Source: Betaproteobacteria bacterium
GTDB lineage: Bacteria; Pseudomonadota; Gammaproteobacteria; Burkholderiales; Rhodocyclaceae
DNA length: 64,000 nt
Direction: 5' to 3'
Assembly: GCA_012026885.1 (NCBI GenBank)
Contig: VEPL01000007.1
Span: 94,881 to 158,880, forward strand
Each line of letters opens with the position of its first letter. The stretch's first letter is position 1. Position numbers and translations under genes: made by a program. Below the pieces are notes generated by a model. It had not been told where the DNA came from. It worked only from the letters and a program-made list of their open reading frames with translations, and made no database searches. Below are positions 55,815 through 63,792 of the stretch, one piece after another.

Positions 55815-56795
55815 CTAGGTCGGGAATTTTTCCGGCGCTGTCCCGTGCCGATGCAGCGAGAGCTGGTGCAAGGCTTCGGCCTGGGCCTCGCAGCGTGTGC
55901 GGATGCCGCTGTCGAGGGCGCGCAGCCAGGCGGACGGGATATCGCGGCAGCCGTAGCGGGCGCCAGCCAGCATGCCGGCGATGGCGCCGGTGGTGTCTGC
56001 GTCGCCGCCACGATTGACCACTTCGATCAGGCAGTCCTCGAAGGTCTCGGTGGCGAAGAAGGCCTGGAAGACGGCCTGCAGCGTATCGACGACGAAGCCG
56101 CCCGGGTTGTCGCGGCGCTTGCGGTCGTAGGCGAAGACCGGATGGCGGCGGACCAGATCGGCTGCGCGGTCCACCTCCACGGCGACGATGTCGCGCCCGC
56201 CGATCAGGTCCTGGACCATGAGGGCGAGCGTTTCGCAGGCGGCGTCGGAAAGGGCGTTATGGTGCGTGACGTGGCCCTGCTGCCGGCAGGCGAAAATCGT
56301 TTCCGCCGGCGGTCGACCGCAACAGGCCAGGGCCACCGGCAGGATGCGCATGGCGGCGCCGTTGCCGGCATCGTGTTCGGAAGGCGGTGCCTCCGGTCGG
56401 CCGGTCTGGCGGAAAGTGATCAGGTTGCGGCGCACCGTGTTGCCGATGTCGACCGGCTTGCCGCGCATCCAGCCGTCGAAGGCGTGGGCGGCAGCGAGCG
56501 CATCGACGCCGCCGGCGGCGAGGATGGATTCGCCGAGCGCCAGCGACATCGTGGTGTCATCGGTGACCTGGCCGGGCTTGAGGCGCAGCCAGCCGCCGCC
56601 GGTGATGTCGCGGTGCACGCCGTGGCGGAGGCGGATTTCAGTGGGGGTCATGAACTCGACGGTGGCGCCGAGCGCATCGCCGATCGCCAGGCCGAGGTAG
56701 GCGGCGACGGCGCGGTCGGCTTCCGGCGGGCGCCTCGCCTGCGCATGCCGCCGCGAAGGGACGGTGAGGGCGATCAGTTCTCCGGGCCGAAACAT
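55815..56795 (-). CDS. draG: ADP-ribosyl-[dinitrogen reductase] glycohydrolase
   Basis: DraG (326 residues with this start) removes ADP-ribose from Arg102 of NifH and reactivates nitrogenase. Di-metal motifs are GLAIGDALGATVEFMTPTEI, GQVTDDTTMSLALGESI and VNRGGDADTTGAIAGMLAGA. The protein overlaps nifQ by 22 bp, so the N-terminus (MFRPGELIAL) is coupled to it; an upstream ATG at 56813 is also possible. It is the last gene of the nifB operon and far from draT. Confidence 0.95.
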   Translation of the reverse strand: MFRPGELIALTVPSRRHAQARRPPEADRAVAAYLGLAIGDALGATVEFMTPTEIRLRHGVHRDITGGGWLRLKPGQVTDDTTMSLALGESILAAGGVDALAAAHAFDGWMRGKPVDIGNTVRRNLITFRQTGRPEAPPSEHDAGNGAAMRILPVALACCGRPPAETIFACRQQGHVTHHNALSDAACETLALMVQDLIGGRDIVAVEVDRAADLVRRHPVFAYDRKRRDNPGGFVVDTLQAVFQAFFATETFEDCLIEVVNRGGDADTTGAIAGMLAGARYGCRDIPSAWLRALDSGIRTRCEAQAEALHQLSLHRHGTAPEKFPT

Positions 56796-57346
56796 TTCGC
56801 GAAATCCGTGCATACGCCGCAGGACGGGGCGGGGCAGACGTAGATGCCGTCGCGCGCGCAGAACTGGCGGTAGAGGAACTTCTTCCACTTCATGTCGCCG
56901 CTGTTGGCTGCGGCGATGGCCGGGAAATTGGTTCGCATCAGGGCGCTGAGTTCGTCGCGGTTGGCCAGTCCGAGGTCCTGCCAGAGGTGGTCGCTGCCGG
57001 CACAGGCGGTGGCGACGATGTCGGCGACCAGGCACTCGGATTCATGAGCTCCGGCGCGGTGGTCGAGCAGCAGGCGGCGCAGGTCGTCGCGTTCGGGAAT
57101 GTCGATGACGGGGCGCGGCGTCCGCGCGATGCGCACGCCGGGGAAGCAGCGGGCGCGCAGGCGTGCGAAAGCGGCAGGCCCGAGTCCGAGGTGGGTGGGC
57201 AGGCAGCCCCAGCCGGCCGACTGGCCGGCGATCAGGGCGGCGAACAGCGGCCGGTTCGGGTCGCCGGCCGCCGCCTGCCCGGCCGGTGCGGCGAGCAGTT
57301 CGGCGAGCAGCATGGCCCGCAGTGGCAGGCGTTCCGGACCGTTCAT
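56774..57346 (-). CDS. nifQ: NifQ, molybdenum donor for FeMo-cofactor
   Basis: This 190-residue protein carries a Mo-Fe-S cluster to NifEN. The diagnostic C-terminal cysteine motif is CPAPSCGVCTDFAKC (C-x4-C-x2-C-x5-C). Upstream segments LFAALIAGQSAGWGCLPTHL and MKWKKFLYRQFCARDGIYVC also match NifQ. It begins 10 bp after the FeSII-like ferredoxin. Confidence 0.93.
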   Translation of the reverse strand: MNGPERLPLRAMLLAELLAAPAGQAAAGDPNRPLFAALIAGQSAGWGCLPTHLGLGPAAFARLRARCFPGVRIARTPRPVIDIPERDDLRRLLLDHRAGAHESECLVADIVATACAGSDHLWQDLGLANRDELSALMRTNFPAIAAANSGDMKWKKFLYRQFCARDGIYVCPAPSCGVCTDFAKCFGPEN

Positions 57347-57356
57347 GGCATGCCTG

Positions 57357-57719
57357 TTACTTGCTCGGATATTCGACGAGGATGTCCTCGTCGCGCACGA
57401 TCATCTGGCAGGCCAGCCGCCACTGGGTGGGCGGGATGTCGTCGACGTACATCTGCTCGATCTGCGCCTTGGTGATGTGGCCGAGTTCGCTCAGCGCCGC
57501 GACTTCGCGCACGTTGAGCGGGCCGCCCATCGGCCGGCGCTTGCCGTCGACCGACGAGACCTTGACCAGGCAGGTGCCGCAGTTGCCTTCCTGGCAGCCG
57601 AAGTCGATCGGGATGTGGTGTTCCTTGGCCAGATCGAGGATGGTCTGGGTGTGGCTGCCGGCGACGGCGTAGACGGTCTTGTCCTTGTGCATCGGGCTGC
57701 TGAAGGTGATGAGGGCCAT
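57357..57719 (-). CDS. fesII: Shethna FeSII-like 2Fe-2S ferredoxin
   Basis: This 120-residue plant-type ferredoxin has cluster ligands in FGCQEGNCGTCLVKV and a fourth Cys in WRLACQMIVRDED. Its length, the start MALITFSSPMHKDK and the insertion between the last ligands resemble the A. vinelandii Shethna protein II, which forms an oxygen-stable, inactive complex with nitrogenase during oxygen stress. The assignment rests on remembered sequence features. It lies in the nifB-draG operon next to another 2Fe-2S ferredoxin. Confidence 0.8.
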   Translation of the reverse strand: MALITFSSPMHKDKTVYAVAGSHTQTILDLAKEHHIPIDFGCQEGNCGTCLVKVSSVDGKRRPMGGPLNVREVAALSELGHITKAQIEQMYVDDIPPTQWRLACQMIVRDEDILVEYPSK

Positions 57720-57796
57720 GCTGGGTTCTCCTGGATGAGCGGGTTGATGTGGTCTTGTCGGGTATTCGTTCGGGAATTCGATGCGGGCGTGCGGCG

Positions 57797-58084
57797 TCAG
57801 GCCGGGCGGACGACGATGTCGCCGGAGAGGATCTGCGCCTGGCAGGCAAGGCGGTGGCCGCGCGGCGCCAGGTTGTCCTTGAGTACCTGGTCTTCCAGCA
57901 CGCTCGGCGGGGCGAGGTTGTCGGCGCCGGCGACGATCTTGGTCAGGCAGGTGCAGCATTCGCCTTCGCGGCAGCCGTAGGTGATGCCGGCGCCGACCTT
58001 CTCGGAAACCTCGATGAGCCGGGTGCCGGCCGGCACGGTGACGGATACGCCGATGTCCTCGAAGGTGACCTTGGCTTTTGGCAT
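57797..58084 (-). CDS. 2Fe-2S ferredoxin of the nifB operon
   Basis: This 95-residue ferredoxin has cluster ligands in YGCREGECCTCLTKI and the distal Cys in HRLACQAQIL. The short length and VSVTVPAGTRLIEVSEKVGA start are common to nif-associated [2Fe-2S] ferredoxins. It may serve nitrogenase or the nearby flavodiiron protein. It is flanked by the fesII and flavodiiron genes on the same strand. Confidence 0.88.
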   Translation of the reverse strand: MPKAKVTFEDIGVSVTVPAGTRLIEVSEKVGAGITYGCREGECCTCLTKIVAGADNLAPPSVLEDQVLKDNLAPRGHRLACQAQILSGDIVVRPA

Positions 58085-58099
58085 GATTTTCTCCCTGGG

Positions 58100-59410
58100 T
58101 CAGGCCGGCATGGCCTGGAGTTGTGCGAAGTCGATTTCGCGGGATTCGGCCTGGCCGGTGAGGTGGCGGGCCAGGGTCTCGCCGAGGTTGCGGCATTCGG
58201 CCAGTTCGCGATCGTCGGGGACGAGCTTGATGCGCAATCCCTCGACCGGCACGCGCAGCTTGAGCCCGCGCAGGCGGTCCTCGATCAGGCGTACCGCTTC
58301 GCCGCTCCAGCCGTAGGAGCCGAAGGCGGCGCCCAGCTTGCCCTTGACGTTGACCGTGGTCAGCGACGAGAGCACGTCCCAGACCGGCTTGACTGCATCG
58401 GCATTGATCGTCGGGCTGCCGAAGGCGAGCCCGTCGGCTTCCTCGATCAGGTCGGTGAAGATGCCCGATTCGCCGCCTTCGAGGTCGTAGAGCGAGACGC
58501 GCACGCCGGCGATGGTCTCGGCGCCGGCGGCGAGCGCCTCGGCCATGCGCCGGGTGTTGCCGTAGGCCGAGATGTAGAAGACGACCAGCGTCTTTTCGCT
58601 CCTCGCCTCGTTGAACAGGCGCGGCATCGCCAGCTCGCGGTAGCGATGCACGTAGTCGCGCGGCTGGTGGCGCAGGATGGGACCGTGCGCCGGGGCGATC
58701 AGCGCGAGGTCGAGCGGTTCGATCAGCGCCACAGCATCGAGTACGTTCTCGCGGAACGGCCGCATGATATGGGCGTAGTAGTACTCGAAGGAAAAGCGGA
58801 AATCGCCGACCGCGTCGTTGAACAGGCGCGCATCGCAGAAGTGGCAGCCGAAGACGTCGCCGGAGAACAGCATGCCATCCTCGACGAGGTAGGTGCATTG
58901 CGTATCCGGCCAATGCAGGTAGGGCGTGTGCAGGAAGCGCAGGGTGCGGCCGCCGAGGTCGACTTCGTCGCCGGTGGTGACCGGGATGTAGGCGGGGGGC
59001 TTTTCGCCGGTCGGCTTGAGCAGCGCCTTGAGCATCATCTGGGCGCGGCTGGACAGATAGACGCGGGCCTGCGGCGCGCGCTTCAGCAACTCGGGCAGGG
59101 CGCCGCTGTGGTCGGGCTCGAGGTGGTTGAGGACGATGGTGGTGATCTCGTCGTAGCCGGCCACCGATTCGAGGCGCCGGAAGAAGTCGCCGGCGAAGTT
59201 TTCCTTGACCGTGTCGATGACGGCGACGCCCGTCTCGCCGCGCACGACGTAGGCGTTGTAGCTGGTGCCGTTGGCGGTCTTGAGGATGATGTCGAAATTG
59301 CGCAGATGCGGGTCGAGGGCGCCCACCCAGTGGACGCCCGGTGCCAGCTCGACGGCGCCGTCAGCGAATCCCGCCGGCGGCATGCGTACTCTCTTCGTGC
59401 TCGTGGTCAT
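58100..59410 (-). CDS. Flavodiiron protein (FprA-like) in the nif operon
   Basis: This is a 436-residue fusion of a metallo-beta-lactamase domain with a di-iron site (NHLEPDHSG, TPYLHWPDTQCTYL, GDVFGCHF, IAPAHGPI) and a flavodoxin domain (VVFYISAYGNTRRMAEALAA, FGSYGWSGEAV). Flavodiiron proteins reduce O2 to water or NO to N2O. In this operon it probably consumes oxygen near nitrogenase, with the adjacent ferredoxin as electron donor (inference). The start at 59410 overlaps nifO by 50 bp; an ATG at 59383 is an alternative. Confidence 0.92.
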   Translation of the reverse strand: MTTSTKRVRMPPAGFADGAVELAPGVHWVGALDPHLRNFDIILKTANGTSYNAYVVRGETGVAVIDTVKENFAGDFFRRLESVAGYDEITTIVLNHLEPDHSGALPELLKRAPQARVYLSSRAQMMLKALLKPTGEKPPAYIPVTTGDEVDLGGRTLRFLHTPYLHWPDTQCTYLVEDGMLFSGDVFGCHFCDARLFNDAVGDFRFSFEYYYAHIMRPFRENVLDAVALIEPLDLALIAPAHGPILRHQPRDYVHRYRELAMPRLFNEARSEKTLVVFYISAYGNTRRMAEALAAGAETIAGVRVSLYDLEGGESGIFTDLIEEADGLAFGSPTINADAVKPVWDVLSSLTTVNVKGKLGAAFGSYGWSGEAVRLIEDRLRGLKLRVPVEGLRIKLVPDDRELAECRNLGETLARHLTGQAESREIDFAQLQAMPA

Positions 59411-59834
59411 GGCTGCCGCAGCGGCCGTGACCGTCGGCGCCGTGCGCGCAGGACTCGAAATCGCCGGCCGGCAGCGGCACGTTTTTCAGGCCGATCCAGG
59501 CGTCGACCGCAGCCACGTCGAAGCCGACCCGGCGTTCGCCGTCGGCTTCCATCAGCGGGCGGCGGATGAGCAGCGGGTTGTCGAGCAGCAGGTGCAGCGC
59601 CGCCTCGACGCCCAGGCTTTCCGGGACGACCTCGCCGGCCTTCACCGCCGGCGCCGCGCGGTTGAACCACTCGGCGACCGGCAGCGGGCCGAGGAAGGCG
59701 AGCAGGCGCTCGGCCGTCCACGCCTCGGTCTTCAGGTTGCGCGCCTGGACGGTATGGCCGGCTGCCGCGAGCAGCGCCTTCTGGCGCAGGTTGCCCTTGC
59801 AGCCGGGCTTCTCGTAGAAGGTGACGATGGCCAT
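59361..59834 (-). CDS. nifO: NifO, ArsC-fold nitrogenase-associated protein
   Basis: This 157-residue thioredoxin-fold protein of the ArsC/Spx family has FYEKPGCKGNLRQKALLAAA, in which a single Cys replaces the CxxC, and LLLDNPLLIRRPLMEADGER. The C-terminal tail (CAHGADGHGRCGSHDHEHEE) is His- and Cys-rich and may bind metal. A. vinelandii has nifO in the order nifB-fdxN-nifO-nifQ, and the order here is the same with insertions. Its start overlaps the ferredoxin stop by 1 bp (position 59834). Confidence 0.9.
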   Translation of the reverse strand: MAIVTFYEKPGCKGNLRQKALLAAAGHTVQARNLKTEAWTAERLLAFLGPLPVAEWFNRAAPAVKAGEVVPESLGVEAALHLLLDNPLLIRRPLMEADGERRVGFDVAAVDAWIGLKNVPLPAGDFESCAHGADGHGRCGSHDHEHEESTHAAGGIR

Positions 59835-60112
59835 CAGGCGGCCTCGCGCCAGAGGCCGAATTCCTTCAGCTTCTCGATCGGGATGCCGGTCAGCGAGCCG
59901 GGCGGGTTGAGGAACTCGCCCAGTTCATTGACGATGGCCATCTCGATCGGGCAGATCGCCGCGCACTGCGGGTCGGCGTGGTCACCGAGGCATTCCGTGC
60001 ATTTCGCGTCATCGACCAGGAAATGCGGCGTGTCCTGGTAGATCGCATCGTTCGGGCAGACATCGACGCAGGCCCAGCAATTGACGCAGGAGCGGGTGAT
60101 TTGCAGGGCCAT
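59834..60112 (-). CDS. fdxN: 2x[4Fe-4S] ferredoxin following nifB
   Basis: This 92-residue ferredoxin has CVNCWACVDVCP and CTECLGDHADPQCAAICP, the long-loop nif type, with a C-terminal extension (LTGIPIEKLKEFGLWREAA). FdxN proteins supply electrons to NifB for its radical-SAM reaction. It starts 2 bp after the nifB stop, with AGGCAG upstream. Confidence 0.92.
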   Translation of the reverse strand: MALQITRSCVNCWACVDVCPNDAIYQDTPHFLVDDAKCTECLGDHADPQCAAICPIEMAIVNELGEFLNPPGSLTGIPIEKLKEFGLWREAA

Positions 60113-60114
60113 GG

Positions 60115-61617
60115 TCAGGCTGCCTTTCTGCCGTCGGCGGCGGGGAGCAAACGGCCGGTCGCGGCGATCTCCTGATACACGGCCATCACGGCATCCTGGA
60201 TCGGTTCCATCGCGTGTTCGCCGTTCGGCGCGATGCCGGCGGCTTCCAGCTTGCTCCACGGCTCGTAGCCGACCTTGGAGCAGAGCACCACCTCGCAGCC
60301 GGCGAGGATGCGGATGTTGCGGTCGAGCAGGGATTCGCCGGCGCCGGCCTCGACCACGTCGCCATCCCCGCAGGCGTCCATGCCGCCGCAGTAGAGTTCG
60401 GTCTTGCGGTGGCCGACGAAGCGGGCGCCGGCGGGCGAGGCCTCGTAGATGAGGAACTCCCTGGCATGGCCGAAGTGCTCGGCAACGATGCCGTTCTTGC
60501 CGGCCACCGCCATCAGCACCGGCCGCGAGCCCTGCGGGATGCCATCCGGCTTGGGTTTGGCGATGCCGCGTTCGGCTTCCAGTTTCTCGATGATCTGGTC
60601 GTGAACCACCTTGCGGCGGACCATGGCGGCTTCGTAATCGACGTCCATGACGTCGATCTTGTCCATCGTGAACTCGTCGCCGCGATCCTCGCCCAACAGG
60701 CCGACCGCATCGGCGCGGCACTGGCGGCAGTGGCGCATCATCGCCATGTCGCCGGCGCAGGTATCCTGCAACTCCTGCAGTTCGGCATCGGTCGGGCTCG
60801 GATGCTCCATCAGGCCGTAGTAGGTGCCGTGCTCGGGCTCGGCGATCAGCGGCATGACATTGTGCAGGAAGGCGCCCTTTTCCTTGACGATCTTCGAGAC
60901 TTCCTTGAGGTGCCGGTCATTGACGCCCGGGATCAGCACCGAATTGACCTTCACCAGGATGCCGCGCGCGGTGAGCATCTCCAGGCCCTTCTGCTGCTGC
61001 TCGATGAGGATCCTCGCGCCTTCGACGCCGCGGATGCGCTTGTTCTGCCAGTAGATCCACGGGTAGATCTTTGCCCCGATTTCCGGATCGACGCAGTTGA
61101 TGGTGATCGTCACGTGGTCGATGTTGTGCCTGGCGATCTCGTCGACATGCTCGGGCAGCGAGAGACCGTTGGTCGACACGCAGAGCTTGATGTCCGGCGC
61201 CTTTTCGGAGAGCTGGCGGAAGGTTTCGAAGGTGCGGTCCGGATTGGCCAGGGGGTCTCCGGGTCCGGCGATGCCGAGCACCGTCATCTGCGGGATTTCG
61301 GCAGCGACGGCGAGCACCTTCTTGATCGCCTGGTCCGGCGTGAGCAGTTCGGAGACGACGCCCGGGCGCGACTCGTTCGAGCAGTCGTACTTGCGGTTGC
61401 AGTAGTTGCACTGGATGTTGCAGGCCGGCGCGACGGCAACGTGCATGCGCGCGAAGTAGTGGTGCGCCTGTTCGGAGTAGCAGGGGTGGTCCTGGACCTT
61501 GGCGCGGATGTGGTCCGGCAGGTGGGCGAGAGCGTCGGGGGCGGTGCCGCAGCCGCTGGCGGCGCAACCGCCGCCTTCCGCTTGCGGACCACTGTTGCTG
61601 ATGACGGGAAGTTCCAC
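60115..61617 (-). CDS. nifB: FeMo-cofactor biosynthesis protein NifB
   Basis: This 500-residue radical-SAM enzyme builds the 8Fe-9S-C precursor (NifB-co). The SAM cluster motif CNIQCNYCNRKYDCSNES is near residue 70, IAGPGDPLANP follows, and additional cluster cysteines are in MRHCRQCRADAVG. A C-terminal NifX-like domain (about 365-480) contains AEHFGHAREF. Translation starts at GTG 61617, with CCAGGAG upstream. It is the first gene of the second nif operon, with a near-consensus sigma-54 promoter and a NifA site. Confidence 0.98.
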   Translation of the reverse strand: MELPVISNSGPQAEGGGCAASGCGTAPDALAHLPDHIRAKVQDHPCYSEQAHHYFARMHVAVAPACNIQCNYCNRKYDCSNESRPGVVSELLTPDQAIKKVLAVAAEIPQMTVLGIAGPGDPLANPDRTFETFRQLSEKAPDIKLCVSTNGLSLPEHVDEIARHNIDHVTITINCVDPEIGAKIYPWIYWQNKRIRGVEGARILIEQQQKGLEMLTARGILVKVNSVLIPGVNDRHLKEVSKIVKEKGAFLHNVMPLIAEPEHGTYYGLMEHPSPTDAELQELQDTCAGDMAMMRHCRQCRADAVGLLGEDRGDEFTMDKIDVMDVDYEAAMVRRKVVHDQIIEKLEAERGIAKPKPDGIPQGSRPVLMAVAGKNGIVAEHFGHAREFLIYEASPAGARFVGHRKTELYCGGMDACGDGDVVEAGAGESLLDRNIRILAGCEVVLCSKVGYEPWSKLEAAGIAPNGEHAMEPIQDAVMAVYQEIAATGRLLPAADGRKAA

Positions 61618-61652
61618 GATGGAGGCTCCTGGATGGCGTTCGCAGCCATTTC

Positions 61653-61668
61653 AGCAATCGCTGTGCCA
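61653..61668 (-). promoter_or_regulatory. Sigma-54 promoter of nifB
   Basis: The minus strand reads TGGCACAGCGATTGCT, a perfect -24/-12 match. The predicted leader is about 24 nt. Confidence 0.92.
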
Positions 61669-61731
61669 GACGGGTTTTTGTCAAATAATCATGGAGTTGA
61701 AGAATCCGTTCGGCGCGCTGTCCGCATGGCT

Positions 61732-61747
61732 TGTTGCAAACCCGACA
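61732..61747. promoter_or_regulatory. NifA upstream activator site between nifB and the GAF gene
   Basis: TGTTGCAAACCCGACA fits TGT-N10-ACA. It is 64 bp from the nifB -24 element and 54 bp from a candidate promoter facing the GAF gene, so it may serve both. Confidence 0.75.
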
Positions 61748-61800
61748 GGCGCCGGCCCGATTGGTGGCCTGCTGTGCCCGCAGCGCCCCGGCGGCTCCCG

Positions 61801-61816
61801 GGGAGCGCTTCTTGCT
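61801..61816 (+). promoter_or_regulatory. Candidate sigma-54 promoter of the GAF gene
   Basis: GGGAGCGCTTCTTGCT has GG and GC at the correct 10-bp spacing and TTGCT at -12, but a weak -24 element. The ATG lies about 35 bp after the predicted start point. Confidence 0.45.
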
Positions 61817-61861
61817 TGCAGCAATGCCGATACCAACCCTTCGATACCAGACACAGCGACC

Positions 61862-62800
61862 ATGAAGACCCTGATCCGCGTCACCGAAATCTGGGTGCCC
61901 AATCCGGCGCGCACCCACCTCGTCTTTCTCGACGGTCTCTACGGCGACCTTGCCGATTTCAAGGGGGCCAGCCAGACGATGGCCTTCGCCTTCGACGAGG
62001 GATTGCCCGGCAAGGCCTGGGCGGCGCGCCGGCCGATCCTGCTCAAGCAGTTCGCCGGTTCCTATTTCCTGCGCACCGAAGCGGCGCTGGCCGCCGGCCT
62101 GACCGCGGCCGTGGCACTGCCGGTCTTTGCCGGCGATTACCTGCTTGCGGTCATCGTCTTCTTCATCGGCGACGATGCCGACAACGTCGGCGCCATCGAG
62201 TTGTGGAGCAACCGGCGCGGCGATTCCCCGGAGATCGGCATGGTCGACGGCTACTACGGCAGCGCCGAGACCTTCGAATGGACCGCGCGCCACACCCGCT
62301 TCCGGCCCGGTTTCGGCCTGCCCGGCATCGTCTGGGAAACCGGCATGCCGCGCATCGAGCGCGACCTGCTCAATTCGAAGCGCCCGCTGCGCCGCGATGG
62401 CGAGGTGCGCATCGGGGTCAGCCGCGGTCTCGGCATTCCGTGCTCTACCGGTTCCGACGAGACGCTCGTGATGACCTTCCTTTCCGCGCTCGGCACGCCG
62501 ATCGCCCGACGCTTCGAAATCTGGGCGCCGAATCCGGAGGGCAGCGGACTCGCTTTCGTGCAGGGCGAATGCGACCAGGTGCCGGCGCTTGCCGATTGCC
62601 ATGCCGGCGCGCTCATTCCTTCCGGCGAGGGGGCGCTCGGCGACGCCTGGCGGAAGGGTTTGCCGGCCGGGCGCGCCAGCCTTGGCTTCGAGTCCGGCGC
62701 CGCGGCGCGCGCCGCGACCGGTGTCGGCCTGACGGCAACCTTCGTCGTTCCGGTCATCCAGGAAGGACGTTTCCGCGCGGCGGTGGCCTGGTATTTCTGA
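61862..62800 (+). CDS. Tandem GAF-domain protein divergent from nifB
   Basis: This 312-residue soluble protein is built from two related halves, each beginning with a WxPNP motif (VTEIWVPNPARTHLVFLDG and RFEIWAPNPEGSGLAFVQGE). Both halves have the GAF-type strand pattern (LPGKAW, LPVFAGDYLLAVIVFF; VPVIQEGRFRAAVAWYF). GAF domains bind small ligands or redox groups; NifA itself has one. There is no output domain. The shared NifA site suggests co-expression with nifB. No clear ribosome site precedes 61862, and an in-frame ATG at 61691 would add 57 residues. Confidence 0.7.
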   Translation: MKTLIRVTEIWVPNPARTHLVFLDGLYGDLADFKGASQTMAFAFDEGLPGKAWAARRPILLKQFAGSYFLRTEAALAAGLTAAVALPVFAGDYLLAVIVFFIGDDADNVGAIELWSNRRGDSPEIGMVDGYYGSAETFEWTARHTRFRPGFGLPGIVWETGMPRIERDLLNSKRPLRRDGEVRIGVSRGLGIPCSTGSDETLVMTFLSALGTPIARRFEIWAPNPEGSGLAFVQGECDQVPALADCHAGALIPSGEGALGDAWRKGLPAGRASLGFESGAAARAATGVGLTATFVVPVIQEGRFRAAVAWYF

Positions 62801-62828
62801 ATCCCGGCACACGGCCGGGGCGCCGCTG

Positions 62829-63791
62829 TCAATCGGGCAATCGTAGCGGCAGCAGCGACGTGCGCCCGGTCGCCACGTAGCCGGCCAGACGGTCGATGAA
62901 GTCGCGCGTGCTCTTGGGCATCGGCGTGCGGGCGCGGGCGATGTAGAAAATCAGGTCGCGGCCGTCCTGGATCAGGTTGAGGCCGTCCGACAGGTTGTGC
63001 GAGCCGGCCGGCGCGTCGCGCAGGCTGTCGACCAAGCGTGGTCCCGACAGGCATTCGGCGGCGGCCACCATGTTCGCCCAGACGTCGAAGATGTCCGCAT
63101 CGGTACGCAGTGTCTCGGCGGTGACCTTGGCCGCCTCGGCCAGCGCGAGCACCGGCTCCGCCAGCCCGGAAAAGGCAGCGATGCGTGGCAGGCTGTCGGC
63201 CATGGCCGTGGCCATGCGATCGATATCGCGCATGACCTGGGCGATCTTGATGTAGCGGCTCTCGTAGAAATCCTCGAGCGGGATGGAAAAGGCGCGGAAG
63301 GGTTCGCCCCACAACTCGTCGATGCCTTCCTCGCCGCTGCGGTGGAGGACGCAGCGCCCAAGTTCCATCGCCTCGAGCAGGCAGGCCCCGCACTCGCGCA
63401 TCAGCGGGTTGTCGGAGAGGATCTCGATGCCGCAGGCCTGCAACTCGACCAGGTTGCGGAAGATGTCGGCGGCCCGGTTGAACAGGGCGCCGGCCAGCAT
63501 CGCCGCCTTGACGCGCTGGCGCGCCGGGTCGGTTTCTGCCGCATGGGCGCGGCGGGCCTCGTCGAGGCGCGTCCCCGGGATGTTGAGGCCGTGCTCGGTG
63601 TGGTTGAACAGGCGCCGCGTCAGCGCCTCGATCAACCGCTTCTTGGCGGCCAGCGTGTCGGCCGGCACCACGTGCGTCTTGACCCAGTAGCCGCAATAGA
63701 AGACCCGCTCCTGGCCGGCGAAACGACGGCGTGTCCCCTCGGCGGGCGGCTCGTTGGCCTTGCAGGCGGACAGCGGAATGGCAGGCGCCAT
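62829..63791 (-). CDS. Conserved hypothetical helical protein
   Basis: I do not recognise this protein of about 320 residues. It has several cysteines in the central part (ELQACGIEILSDNPLMRECGACLLEAMELG, cited as MRECGACLLEAMELGRC), a Trp/Glu-rich DELWGEPFRAFSIPLEDFYE and a C-terminal LSDGLNLIQDGRDLIFYIAR. The start at 63791 is 1 bp from the stop of the upstream gene, so they are coupled. It is convergent to the GAF gene. A nif link is possible from position but unproven. Confidence 0.55.
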   Translation of the reverse strand: MAPAIPLSACKANEPPAEGTRRRFAGQERVFYCGYWVKTHVVPADTLAAKKRLIEALTRRLFNHTEHGLNIPGTRLDEARRAHAAETDPARQRVKAAMLAGALFNRAADIFRNLVELQACGIEILSDNPLMRECGACLLEAMELGRCVLHRSGEEGIDELWGEPFRAFSIPLEDFYESRYIKIAQVMRDIDRMATAMADSLPRIAAFSGLAEPVLALAEAAKVTAETLRTDADIFDVWANMVAAAECLSGPRLVDSLRDAPAGSHNLSDGLNLIQDGRDLIFYIARARTPMPKSTRDFIDRLAGYVATGRTSLLPLRLPD

Positions 63792-63792
63792 G

